Of a stretch of DNA of 64,000 bases, positions 35,168 through 43,866 are shown piece after piece (position 1 is the first letter of the stretch; each line of letters begins with the position of its first letter). Below the pieces are notes generated by a model. That model was not told where the DNA came from. It made no database searches and saw only the letters and a program-made list of their open reading frames with translations. The DNA is from Spirochaetales bacterium (GTDB lineage: Bacteria; Spirochaetota; Spirochaetia; SZUA-6; JAFGRV01). The translations under genes and the position numbers were made by a program. The DNA lies in assembly GCA_016928415.1 (NCBI GenBank), contig JAFGKU010000048.1:1-64000 (forward strand), given 5' to 3'.

Positions 35168-36457
35168 TTACTGGACCGTGTTCAGACGCACGGTGCCCAG
35201 CGACCTGTAGTTGGAAACATTGTCTGTAACCTGTGCCGGCGAAAGGACCGTATCCTTGGCGTAAAAGACCCAGTCCACTTCCTCTTTATAGTCACGATAT
35301 GTGGAACCGGCGGCAAATCCGCCTGCAATAAACCAGTTGTTGAAACTGATGAACATGATGTTGTCGGGATAATATATTCCGCCGTGGGTGGCATCCAGGG
35401 CGCCGTCAATGTAATATTTCACCTGGCCGCCTGACACCTGAATTACGAGGGTATGCCATCCGGCAAATCCCGCGTTGATGCTGGTGGAGACATTCTGCGA
35501 CACCCAGGGCTCCAGTTGATACGTTTCCCAGGTGGTCATGTACATGATAGGGCCCTCGGCTCCCCATCCGCCGTTCGGCAGGTACTCGAAATCGAGCTCA
35601 CTGTAGGACGGGTCCAGGTCATAGGCCAAAGGCGTAATCGTGAAAAACGTCTGCACAATATTATCACCGTCAGGGCTCCCCGAATTGGGGGAATCGGTGA
35701 AATAGACCCTTGCCGCATACGTTCCTTCAAAGAAAATACGCTGCGTGTACATCTCGGATTGGTTCGTGGTTTCCGGCGTACCCTGTGTCGATGATAACAG
35801 CCTCATGATTTTATTGCTGGAATTTCCGGGATCGGTATAGAAGGTGACGTTCTCCGGCCGCCATGTAACACCTGCCGGCCCGGGCCCTCCTGAACCTGAT
35901 TTAACGGTCCAATGCAGGATGCCAAGATTGGAATCGCTTGAGCTTGAATAATTGAAATCATCGAAGAAAACCTGGAATTGCGGCGTGGGGCCGGGAGTGC
36001 CGGTCGGCCCGGGCGTATTTGTCGGGGTCGGCGTTCCCACGATGCAGAGACCCAGGTCTATCCACGGTTCACCACTCCCGACAGGACCGTTCCGCTCGGA
36101 CGGATTGTTTCCCTGGCACCAATAGGCAGCCTGGTAATAATGCCCATTGGGTGAATACTTGACCCTGTCGCCCGTGTAATACACGGTTGTCCGGTTCCAT
36201 TCTGGATAGGCGGAACAATTATCCCCTCCCTGCGTGGGAGCCGGAGCAGATGTCCTTGTCGGAGTAGGTGTCTGAACGGCCGGAGTGGTCGGAGCCGATG
36301 TCTGTGCCGCGGTGAATGTCGGGGTGGCTGTCTGTGTCGCGGCTGGTGTCGGGGTAGATGTTGACGTGGTCCGCCTTCTGGCGTCAGCCGTAACGGCCAT
36401 CAGGAAAATAAGGCATATACAGGTAAAAACAATCTTCCACTTTAATAATTTTTTCAT
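35168..36457 (-). CDS. Secreted GH16 family glucanase with CBM5/12 module
   Basis: 429 aa. Signal peptide (1 to about 26), a Thr/Pro/Ala linker (about 30-78), then a chitin-binding CBM5/12 module (about 80-135: W-N-R-T-T-V-Y-Y-T-G-D-R-V ... Y-Y-Q-A-A-Y-W-C-Q-G-N-x-P). A second Pro/Thr/Gly linker follows, and the GH16 domain fills about 165-429. The retaining active-site motif E-L-D-F-E (E-x-D-x-E) is intact. Likely cuts a beta-1,3 or mixed beta-glucan, possibly fungal or algal. ATG 36457 has AAGGAG at 7 bp. It lies next to a LacI-type carbohydrate sensor kinase, so sugar control is plausible. Confidence 0.88.
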   Translation of the reverse strand: MKKLLKWKIVFTCICLIFLMAVTADARRRTTSTSTPTPAATQTATPTFTAAQTSAPTTPAVQTPTPTRTSAPAPTQGGDNCSAYPEWNRTTVYYTGDRVKYSPNGHYYQAAYWCQGNNPSERNGPVGSGEPWIDLGLCIVGTPTPTNTPGPTGTPGPTPQFQVFFDDFNYSSSSDSNLGILHWTVKSGSGGPGPAGVTWRPENVTFYTDPGNSSNKIMRLLSSTQGTPETTNQSEMYTQRIFFEGTYAARVYFTDSPNSGSPDGDNIVQTFFTITPLAYDLDPSYSELDFEYLPNGGWGAEGPIMYMTTWETYQLEPWVSQNVSTSINAGFAGWHTLVIQVSGGQVKYYIDGALDATHGGIYYPDNIMFISFNNWFIAGGFAAGSTYRDYKEEVDWVFYAKDTVLSPAQVTDNVSNYRSLGTVRLNTVQ

Positions 36458-36483
36458 GTCATTCTCCTTAAATTAAAGCATTT

Positions 36484-36546
36484 TTATATTCTTTCACCGC
36501 CTGAAAAATAGCGGTGCTTAATCGAGAGTATTTTATGCTTTTTCAC
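36484..36546 (-). CDS. Possible 20-aa leader peptide upstream of the GH16 gene
   Basis: A GTG-started frame (36546-36544) encodes a basic 20-residue peptide beginning M-K-K-H-K-I-L-S-I-K and ends at 36484, 26 bp before the GH16 ATG. Its coding region contains an inverted repeat (CACCGC 36495-36500 with GCGGTG 36511-36516). A second, 7-codon frame starts at ATG 36556 and overlaps it. Either could be chance; the leader is transcribed if the promoter at 36610-36639 is used. Confidence 0.3.
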   Translation of the reverse strand: MKKHKILSIKHRYFSGGERI

Positions 36547-36609
36547 CTCCTTTCATTGTCTCCCTTTACCTCAATTATAAGTTAATTCATTTAACTAACA
36601 AACAATGAA

Positions 36610-36639
36610 AGTATATTCCCAAAAATATTAAATTGTCAA
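36610..36639 (-). promoter_or_regulatory. GH16 gene promoter
   Basis: On the minus strand TTGACA (36634-36639) and TATACT (36610-36615) are separated by 18 bp. The predicted leader is about 145 nt. Confidence 0.65.
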
Positions 36640-36667
36640 GAACTTTTATATTAAATTTCAGTCCGCA

Positions 36668-39600
36668 TTAAAGCATCAGGTAATCCTTTGACAAATACCT
36701 CATATAAAATTTATCCGCATCATTCATGAAAATATCATATATATCCGGATCAAAAGCCCCGCCTCTTTCCTCTTCCATGATTTTTAATGCCTTTTTAAAC
36801 GGTATGGCTTTTCGGTACGGCCGGTCGGTAGTGATGGCATCCCAATAATCGGCGATTGTTACAATACGTCCGGCCAGCGGTATTTCCTCACCTTTCAAAC
36901 TCCTGGGATAACCCTTTCCATCCCATCTCTCCTGGTGACAATAGGCAATCTGCACAATCGCTTCAATATTATGGATGCGCTCAAGAAGCTTTTTTCCTAT
37001 TTCCGGATGACGCTTCATTTCTTCATACTCCGGGGCACTCAATTTGCCGGGATTATTCAGCACCGAATCCCTGACACCGATCTTTCCAACATCATGTACT
37101 ATGGCCCCCAGGTATATCTCACGTATTAAAACAGGATCGAGTTTAAGCCTCTGCGCAATATCCCTGGAATATCCCGCCACGCGGTCCACATGATAACCCG
37201 TATATTTATCTTTTGATTCGATGGCACTCGCCAGGGCCAGCAGGAAATCTTCCAACTGGTCTTCCGCCTGATTGCGCAGTTTTACGGCGATGTTTTTTTC
37301 CCGCTCTATTTCCTTTGTCTGCTCCTTCACAAGCTGTTCCAGCACTTCCTTCTTTTCAGCTAAAATATCCTTTTGCAGGGACAGATGGTCCCGGAGCTTC
37401 TTCATTTCCAGACTGTTTTTTATCCGTACCCGCAGTTCCTTTGCATTAAAGGGTTTTGAAAGGTAATCATCCGCCCCGGACTCAAGCCCCTCAACCTTCA
37501 TTTCCGTACCGGCCTTTGCCGTCAGAAGGATGACGGGAATTCCTTTAAGCCGTTCATCCGATTTTATCGCCCTGGTCAATTCATATCCATCCATCTCGGG
37601 CATCATCACATCGCTTATAATCAAATCAGGACGTTCCCTCACCGCCAGGTCAAGCCCTTCCCTGCCATTGCCGGCAGAAATCACATTGTAATCACGGGAC
37701 AGGAGAGAATCAAGAAAACGGCATATATCGGGATTGTCGTCTACAACCAGGACCGTCATGTGCTTTTCCCCCGGCCGGGCATCGGCCTTTACGGGTAATT
37801 CTTCCACACGACCGATATCGGCAACAAGGTACTGGTTGATATCTTCCTCGTGATCAGTTTCCCAATCCATGGCGTCAATATTCTCCGTACTACCGATGGG
37901 AAGCTTGATGGTAAAAACCGATCCTTTTCCCTCCGTACTTTCCACGTCGATGGAACCGTCATGCATTTCAATGATTTCCCTGGCAAACGCCAATCCGATG
38001 CCCGTGCCTTCATATTTCCGCTTTTCCAGGCCGTCCAGCTGGGTAAAGCGGTCAAAAACCGTTTCCAGTTTATCCGCAGGAATGCCGATTCCGGAATCGG
38101 ATATCGAAATGGAGAACCAGTCTCCATTCTTCTTCAATGAAATGACGATATTCCCGCTATCCGGTGTAAATTTATACGCGTTTGAAATGATATTGAAAAA
38201 TGCCTTTTCGATTAATCCGCGATCAATGAGAACAATAAGTCCGTCACATTCGCTTTTATATTCAACGGAAATCTTCCTGGCGCCAAACGAACTTTTAATC
38301 GTTGAAAAATAGAATTTGAGCAGCCTGTCAATATTGACACGTTTCTTTTTCATTTCCATTTTTCCGGATTCTATCTTGGAAAAGTCAAGCAGGTCATTGA
38401 TCAAACTTAAAAGACGGGAGCTGTTGTTGTACATGGAAACAAAAATCTCGCTGTTACTGTCCAGTACATCTCCGAATTCGCCGCTGCGGATGGACTCAAG
38501 CGGGCCCAGCAAAAGCGTCAGGGGTGTACGCAATTCATGGGAAATATTGGCAAAAAAATTGGATTTCAGCCTGTCCAGGTCCGTGAGTTTTTCGTTCGCG
38601 GCTACAAGCTCCTCGTTCATTTTTTTCAAATCCTCTTCCGCTTTTTTTTGCGCGGCCAGGAGATGCAGGTTTTTAATGATACTGCCTATCTGAATGGTGA
38701 GGGTCTGGTAAATGACGGATTGGGACGGACCGTATTCATAAAGGACCAGGCCGAATAATTCATTCCTGTAAACAACCTGCCTTATAACCAGGTTAAACCT
38801 GTCATTGTCTCCCAGGCAATATTCCGGAAGCATGGCGTCTGAACTGAACAGGCCGTCTCCCTCAATGGCCTTCTGGCCATTCTGGTCAAAAGCGGTTACT
38901 AAACGGCACTTCTCCGGAAGATCATAAAAATGATCTTCCCTGAAAATGACCGGTTCGTCGAACAATGCAAGATATCCCCGGTTAATTCCCAACAGCGGAA
39001 GGCTCTCCACCAAAGACCTTGCCAGACCGGATATATCCTTTTCGGTAATCAGGTTCTGGATTATTGAGACAAGGGAAACCACATTGTTCGTTAAATCAAG
39101 ACGTGAATAAGCCTGTTCAAGCCGCATCAGTTCGCCGGTAAGGACACGTGCCTGGTGAAAAAGGGATTCCAGAAAAATTTTCTCCTCAACCTCGTAATCC
39201 ATGGAAAGCACGTGGTTTCTGAAACAGGTCAGGATATTGTTCCAAAAGGAAATGTCCCTCTTTAAGCGGATATCATGAACAAGCGCCTTGTTCAATTCAT
39301 AAATGAACCTGTTCCGGCCGCTGCCTTTCGTATCGACGGCAAAAAAATTATCAACCATTTTGTGCAGTTGCTTTTCGACGACGGCATGTGCAGCTACGTC
39401 AATCTGCATTGTATCCAGGATGTCGGTCACGATATTATTCTTTATATCGGAAAAGGATACATCCGTAACCGGCGGTTTTCTTTCAGAACGGACCGATGAA
39501 ATGTTTTGAAGAAAATTTACTGAATGGGACAAACACCCGCAGGAATTCCTGACGACAAGCTGGGAAGGGAGCGTTATGTCTTTCACATTTTCCCCGTTTA

Positions 39601-40378
39601 AAATTTTATACAGCATTTCAACGGCAAGCACTCCCTGCTTTTTAATGGGCTGCTTGACGGTTGTGAGGGGTGTAAGCGTGAATTTTACCTCGTCAACATC
39701 ATCAAAACCGGTAAGGTAGATATCCTCGGGAATGCGAATATTCCTGGAGTTGAGATACCTGATTGCCCCAATCGCCATATCGTCATTGGCACAGACGATG
39801 GCCTCCGGTTTCAATTTTCTCTTTTCAAAAAGTTCAAAAGCCGCCAGCTCACCGGATTCGGGGATGAAATTCCCTTGCGCCACCAGCTCCGGATTAAAGG
39901 GTATGCCATGTTCATTCAGGGCCTTAAGGTATCCTGCATACCGGTCTTCCGCTTCATTGTTCACTTCCGGGCCGCGGATGAATGCTATTTTATGGAGTTT
40001 ATGGACAGTTATCAGGTGGGAAACGGCGTCCCTCATTCCGTCCTCGTTATTCATAACGATAGCCGGAATATCTCTTATCTTCATACCTACAGTCACCATG
40101 GGAATGGATTTTAAATTATCCAGAATGCTGCACAATTCCTCAAGCGTGGAATCAACCAAGAAAGGGCCGGTGGCCATGATCAATCCGTCGAATTTTCGTT
40201 TGTTGTTTATCTTGACCGGTACCTGCTTGTTGTAATAAAAATGTATATCCGTGTATGTACAGAGATTAACATCCAGTTCCCTGGCTTTCAGGATTATCCC
40301 CTGCCACAATAACTCGACATATTTACCCGTTATGTCGAAAATAGGAAAACCGATTAAAGGTCTCTTTTGTATAGCCAT
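36668..40378 (-). CDS. Hybrid sensor kinase: LacI-type sugar sensor, HisKA/HATPase, receiver, HD-GYP
   Basis: 1236 aa, no signal peptide and no membrane segment. Residues 6-285 are a LacI/GalR-type periplasmic-binding fold (R-P-L-I-G-F-P, D-G-L-I-M-A, R-Y-A-G-Y-x-K-A-L) without a helix-turn-helix. A helical and GAF-like region spans about 310-590. Next come HisKA with His614 (S-H-E-L-R-T-P-L), a HATPase with intact G-x-G-I-G-L-A, and a receiver with Asp923. A coiled coil and an HD-GYP phosphodiesterase close the protein (His1095-Asp1096; G-Y-P at 1156-1158). It should sense a cytoplasmic ligand and, by phosphorelay within the protein, control c-di-GMP breakdown. A TATAAT is seen at 40391-40396. 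Confidence 0.93.
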   Translation of the reverse strand: MAIQKRPLIGFPIFDITGKYVELLWQGIILKARELDVNLCTYTDIHFYYNKQVPVKINNKRKFDGLIMATGPFLVDSTLEELCSILDNLKSIPMVTVGMKIRDIPAIVMNNEDGMRDAVSHLITVHKLHKIAFIRGPEVNNEAEDRYAGYLKALNEHGIPFNPELVAQGNFIPESGELAAFELFEKRKLKPEAIVCANDDMAIGAIRYLNSRNIRIPEDIYLTGFDDVDEVKFTLTPLTTVKQPIKKQGVLAVEMLYKILNGENVKDITLPSQLVVRNSCGCLSHSVNFLQNISSVRSERKPPVTDVSFSDIKNNIVTDILDTMQIDVAAHAVVEKQLHKMVDNFFAVDTKGSGRNRFIYELNKALVHDIRLKRDISFWNNILTCFRNHVLSMDYEVEEKIFLESLFHQARVLTGELMRLEQAYSRLDLTNNVVSLVSIIQNLITEKDISGLARSLVESLPLLGINRGYLALFDEPVIFREDHFYDLPEKCRLVTAFDQNGQKAIEGDGLFSSDAMLPEYCLGDNDRFNLVIRQVVYRNELFGLVLYEYGPSQSVIYQTLTIQIGSIIKNLHLLAAQKKAEEDLKKMNEELVAANEKLTDLDRLKSNFFANISHELRTPLTLLLGPLESIRSGEFGDVLDSNSEIFVSMYNNSSRLLSLINDLLDFSKIESGKMEMKKKRVNIDRLLKFYFSTIKSSFGARKISVEYKSECDGLIVLIDRGLIEKAFFNIISNAYKFTPDSGNIVISLKKNGDWFSISISDSGIGIPADKLETVFDRFTQLDGLEKRKYEGTGIGLAFAREIIEMHDGSIDVESTEGKGSVFTIKLPIGSTENIDAMDWETDHEEDINQYLVADIGRVEELPVKADARPGEKHMTVLVVDDNPDICRFLDSLLSRDYNVISAGNGREGLDLAVRERPDLIISDVMMPEMDGYELTRAIKSDERLKGIPVILLTAKAGTEMKVEGLESGADDYLSKPFNAKELRVRIKNSLEMKKLRDHLSLQKDILAEKKEVLEQLVKEQTKEIEREKNIAVKLRNQAEDQLEDFLLALASAIESKDKYTGYHVDRVAGYSRDIAQRLKLDPVLIREIYLGAIVHDVGKIGVRDSVLNNPGKLSAPEYEEMKRHPEIGKKLLERIHNIEAIVQIAYCHQERWDGKGYPRSLKGEEIPLAGRIVTIADYWDAITTDRPYRKAIPFKKALKIMEEERGGAFDPDIYDIFMNDADKFYMRYLSKDYLML

Positions 40379-40547
40379 GTATATCCGATAATTATAGCTT
40401 AATTAAACAGGCTTTAATTTTCAAATAAAAATACTTTTATCACAGAGTACACCCTTGATCCTGCCTGAAAGACGGATTGTATCCGGGACAGGACACTCCC
40501 ATTGACCGATGGGTATCTACGGCAGTCAGAAGATACGGTTTTTAGGC

Positions 40548-40576
40548 TTGATGTAATTTACATTATCATGTAATTT
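40548..40576 (+). promoter_or_regulatory. proA promoter with overlapping palindrome
   Basis: TTGATG (40548-40553) and TAATTT (40571-40576) have 17 bp spacing. ATGTAATTTACAT at 40551-40563 is a perfect 6-1-6 palindrome that overlaps the -35 and so is a candidate operator of unknown type. Confidence 0.45.
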
Positions 40577-40620
40577 TAAAGAACGTTGTTTGCCTTAAAC
40601 AATTTACGGGTTCTCCCGGG

Positions 40621-40664
40621 CCCCGGCCGACGAGCCGGGGTTCCGGTTCCCCGTAACGGGGAAC
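40621..40664 (+). promoter_or_regulatory. Two tandem GC-rich hairpins in the proA leader
   Basis: The first stem pairs 40621-40627 with 40634-40640 (CCCCGGC/GCCGGGG, 6-nt loop). The second pairs 40646-40653 with 40657-40664 (GTTCCCCG/CGGGGAAC, TAA loop). Neither has a U-run, so they look like leader structure rather than terminators. They end 47 bp before the proA start. Confidence 0.55.
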
Positions 40665-40711
40665 AGCCTGTCTCCCTTGCCACTTATTAAAAATGCAGGC
40701 ATAATTGATCC

Positions 40712-41974
40712 ATGGAAGATGATTTAAAGACTTCAATGCAGGATATCGGTAAAAAAGCCCGACAGGCCGCGCTGGAACTGGCTGTCTCCTCCGGAGAAAA
40801 CCGGAGCAGGGCTATTACCCTGATGAAAGAAAAACTTGCCTCGATAAAAGACGTGTTGTTTAAAGCCAACCGGGAAGACTTAAAGGAGGCGGAAGCGGAC
40901 GGTCTTGAAGGTCCGATGCTGAAACGCCTTACCATCAATGAAAAGGTATTCAACTACGTTCTTTCCCGGCTCACTGCTTTGGCCACCCTGGATGATCCCC
41001 TGGGGAGGGTCCTGGAAGGATTTACAAGACCGGACGGGCTGCACGTGGAGAGGATCAGCGTGCCTATCGGTGTTATCGCCGTCATATACGAATCACGGCC
41101 CAATGTCACTCCGGACGCCGCCTCCGTGTGCATCAAGAGCGGGAACGCCGTCATCCTGAGGGGCGGGTCCGAATCCTTGCGGACCAATATCGTGCTGGCC
41201 GATGCTTTACGAGAAGCGGTAACGGAAGCGGGCCTTCCTGCCAATGCCGTACAAATGGTGCGGACAAATGACCGTGAAGCGGTCACTCACCTGTTGAAGA
41301 TGGACCAATTCATCGATGTCATCATCCCCAGGGGCGGTAAAGGATTGATCCGGAAAATCGCAGGGGGAACGAACATCCCGGTCATCAAGCATTACGAGGG
41401 AATCTGTCATCTCTACCTGGCGGAAGACGCCCCGATGGATTGGGCCCTTGATTTGTCCGTCAATTCAAAATGCCAGTCCATCGAAGTGTGCAATGCCCTG
41501 GAAACCCTTTTAGTCGATGCCGGGGCGGCGGACCGGCTGCTTCCCGAATTATCAAAACGATTCAGGGACAAGGGAGTTGAATTGAGAGGATGCGCGGAAA
41601 CTTTGAAAATACTGATGGATGCCGTCCCGGCTACTGAAGAGGATTGGCGCACCGAATATCTTGCCCCCATCCTTTCCGTTAAAGTGGTGAACGGGCTTGC
41701 GGAAGCGGTCAGGCACATCAATACATACGGCTCAGGCCACACGGACGGGATCGTGACAAAAAGCCTGGATAAAGCCAGGCGCTTCGTGGAGGGTGTGGAC
41801 TCAGCCTCGGTCATGGTAAACGCCTCCACACGCCTCTCCGGAGGAGGTGACTACGGCCTGGGTGCCGTGGTCGGCATCAGCACGGATAAAATCCACGCCA
41901 GGGGACCTGTCGGCCCCATGAACCTCACATCCTACAAGTGGGTGGCCTACGGACAGGGACACCTGAGGGAATAG
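40712..41974 (+). CDS. proA: Gamma-glutamyl phosphate reductase
   Basis: 420 aa, the family length. Aldehyde-dehydrogenase-like fold; P-I-G-V-I-A-V-I-Y-E-S-R-P-N-V-T at about 116-131 and the catalytic Cys260 in V-C-N-A-L-E-T-L-L are intact. The enzyme makes glutamate semialdehyde from gamma-glutamyl phosphate with NADPH in proline synthesis. Its usual partner proB is not in the window. ald follows 41 bp downstream on the same strand, so the pair is probably one transcript. Confidence 0.96.
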   Translation: MEDDLKTSMQDIGKKARQAALELAVSSGENRSRAITLMKEKLASIKDVLFKANREDLKEAEADGLEGPMLKRLTINEKVFNYVLSRLTALATLDDPLGRVLEGFTRPDGLHVERISVPIGVIAVIYESRPNVTPDAASVCIKSGNAVILRGGSESLRTNIVLADALREAVTEAGLPANAVQMVRTNDREAVTHLLKMDQFIDVIIPRGGKGLIRKIAGGTNIPVIKHYEGICHLYLAEDAPMDWALDLSVNSKCQSIEVCNALETLLVDAGAADRLLPELSKRFRDKGVELRGCAETLKILMDAVPATEEDWRTEYLAPILSVKVVNGLAEAVRHINTYGSGHTDGIVTKSLDKARRFVEGVDSASVMVNASTRLSGGGDYGLGAVVGISTDKIHARGPVGPMNLTSYKWVAYGQGHLRE

Positions 41975-42015
41975 GCCTTCCCGGCCAGACAATCATTTCA
42001 AGGAGGATTGACAAA

Positions 42016-43116
42016 GTGGTTATTGGTATTCCTAAAGAAATAAAAACAGCGGAAAACAGGGTCGGGTTGACGCCGGCCGGCGTCCATGAATTCGTAAAAT
42101 CAGGGCACACGGTTCTTGTTGAAAAAAAAGCCGGGGAAGGAAGCGGTTTTTCAGACACCGAATTCAAAAACGAAGGGGCAAAAATTCTGAAGACGCCCGA
42201 GGAGATTTTCAATGCTTCGGAAATGATTATCAAGGTCAAGGAGCCATTGGAACGGGAAATTCCCCTGTTGAAGGAAGGGCAGATACTTTACACTTATCTT
42301 CACTTAGCGGCATCAAAGGACCTGACAGTCAAACTCCTGGAGCGTAAAATAATAGGTATCGCGTACGAAACGATCGAGGTGAAGGGTAAGCTCGTATGTC
42401 TTGAACCCATGAGCGAGGTGGCGGGTAAAATCGCGACCATCATGGGGGCCTATTACCTGGCCAAACCTTACGGGGGGAAAGGTATCCTGGCAGGCGGTGT
42501 TGCCGGCGTCCATAGCGCCAATTACATCATATTAGGCGGCGGCACGACAGGCATAAACGCGGCCAAGGTGGCCGCCGGCCTCGGCGCGCGGGTCGTGGTG
42601 ATGGACATCGACCTGGAGCGGATGCGGTACCTCGAGGATGTGCTTCCCAAAAACTGCGAAACGATCATGTCCAACAGGATAAACATAGAAAAGGAGTTGC
42701 CCGATGCCGACGTGGTCATCGGCGCCGTCCTGATACCCGGCGGCAGGACACCGTGTCTCATTACCAGGAAAATGCTTTCCATAATGAAACCGGGGTCGGT
42801 CATTGTCGACATTGCCATAGACCAGGGCGGCTGTGCGGAAACATCGCATCCCACGACACACGAAGAACCGGTCTACGCCGTGGACGGCATTGTGCATTAC
42901 TGCGTGGCCAACATGCCGGGTGCGTACCCGCGGTCATCGACCTTTGCCCTGACCAATGCCACCCTCCCCTTTGGACTCAAGATTGCCGCCCTGGGCTGGA
43001 AAAAAGCGGCAAGCGAATCCGCCGCAATCACCAAAGGAGTGAATTTATCGGGTGGAAAGCTTACCTGTGAACCGGTGGCAATGGCGCACGGTTTAAAATA
43101 CTCGAAAATAGAATAA
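42016..43116 (+). CDS. ald: Alanine dehydrogenase
   Basis: 366 aa from a GTG start with a consensus AGGAGG 9 bp upstream. A longer open frame extends to 41938 inside proA but lacks that site and goes beyond the family N-terminus (M-x-I-G-I-P-K-E-I-K). Pyruvate-binding Lys75 and the catalytic His96 (Y-L-H-L-A-A) are present, with the NAD fold G-G-G-T-T-G at about 176-181. It interconverts L-alanine and pyruvate plus ammonia using NAD. Product could serve peptidoglycan or nitrogen balance. Confidence 0.95.
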   Translation: MVIGIPKEIKTAENRVGLTPAGVHEFVKSGHTVLVEKKAGEGSGFSDTEFKNEGAKILKTPEEIFNASEMIIKVKEPLEREIPLLKEGQILYTYLHLAASKDLTVKLLERKIIGIAYETIEVKGKLVCLEPMSEVAGKIATIMGAYYLAKPYGGKGILAGGVAGVHSANYIILGGGTTGINAAKVAAGLGARVVVMDIDLERMRYLEDVLPKNCETIMSNRINIEKELPDADVVIGAVLIPGGRTPCLITRKMLSIMKPGSVIVDIAIDQGGCAETSHPTTHEEPVYAVDGIVHYCVANMPGAYPRSSTFALTNATLPFGLKIAALGWKKAASESAAITKGVNLSGGKLTCEPVAMAHGLKYSKIE

Positions 43117-43121
43117 AAGGG

Positions 43122-43159
43122 ACCTCTAAAACCCCGGTTTGGGTAAGGTTTTTAGAGGT
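43122..43159. terminator. Terminator between convergent ald and the secreted-protein gene
   Basis: ACCTCTAAAACC (43122-43133) pairs with GGTTTTTAGAGGT (43147-43159), one base bulged. On the minus strand it is followed by CCCTTTTATT, a modest U-run, so it serves that gene best. Confidence 0.6.
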
Positions 43160-43184
43160 GCCTTAAAAATAAAAAAGACAGGAA

Positions 43185-43823
43185 TCAGAGTTCATTTTCT
43201 TTGGGAATATCCTTGAAATAAACGGTAGTAAAGAAAAATTCTTCGTACGTGCCGGTGGACTTTTCATAATAACAGGTGGTCAAGTCGAAAGAATAGCGTT
43301 CCGTCAAGTTATCCGCCATATCCGGGGGGAGCGCATTGATATCAATCCTGCCTTCAAGCTTCGTTCCGTTCGAGATAAAAATCCCGGCGGACCTTGTCGC
43401 CTTCTCTCCATATTCCCAGAGAAGAATCTTTTTTTCGGTGTAATCGGTAAAGGGAATTTCCAGGGTGTAGGTATTTTCATTTCCCTTGTTCCTGTCCTTG
43501 TACAGGTAAAAATAAAAAATTAATCCCCGGGCCATCCGGTTCTGTGTTGATATGTAAAAACAGATGGAATCACCCTTGTATACGGCCTTGAATTCCTTCA
43601 GGAGGGTACCGCCCCAGGCCCAATACTGCGCCTTGTCGATCGTCAAGGTGGTTATCACGCCGTTTTTTTCCTCATTGAAATATACGGGGTTATAAGACGG
43701 GGAAAAGCTGGCCAGGTTAAATACCTTTTTCCATTCGGAATAATCATTATTAATGGTTATATCCAGTGGAAAAAGCTGAAAAAAACAAGCCAGGAAAACA
43801 GCACATATCAAAAACTTCTTCAT
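43185..43823 (-). CDS. Secreted protein of unknown function (212 aa)
   Basis: Starts with a signal peptide (M-K-K-F-L-I-C-A-V-F-L-A-C-F-F, cleaved near P-L-D). The mature part reads as beta-strands (D-I-T-I-N-N-D-Y-S-E-W-K-K-V, Y-W-A-W-G-G-T, I-F-I-S-N-G-T-K-L-E-G-R-I-D-I) and recalls carbohydrate-binding CBM9-like sandwiches, but I do not recognise the family. The start could be ATG 43862, which would overlap the upstream gene; AAAGGAGGG lies near 43838, poorly spaced for either. It follows the phosphatase gene by about 40 bp and shares its operon. Confidence 0.7.
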   Translation of the reverse strand: MKKFLICAVFLACFFQLFPLDITINNDYSEWKKVFNLASFSPSYNPVYFNEEKNGVITTLTIDKAQYWAWGGTLLKEFKAVYKGDSICFYISTQNRMARGLIFYFYLYKDRNKGNENTYTLEIPFTDYTEKKILLWEYGEKATRSAGIFISNGTKLEGRIDINALPPDMADNLTERYSFDLTTCYYEKSTGTYEEFFFTTVYFKDIPKENEL

Positions 43824-43866
43824 AGTTCTTTTATCGGCAAAAAGCCCTCCTTTCTCAAGCATCAGG

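Larger units (their letters stand above)
40379..40711. other. 333 bp divergent intergenic region
   Basis: Lies between the hybrid kinase and proA. Besides a TATAAT for the kinase (40391-40396) it holds a proA promoter with a palindrome and two GC-rich hairpins, listed separately. The stretch 40440-40540 has no recognised feature. Confidence 0.7.

Noticed and set aside
36495-36516. c-di-GMP riboswitch in the GH16 leader
   Set aside because: Only one short stem is seen and the conserved GEMM core sequences are missing.
41938-42015. Longer N-terminus for alanine dehydrogenase
   Set aside because: The GTG at 42016 has AGGAGG at 9 bp and matches the family start; the extension overlaps proA.
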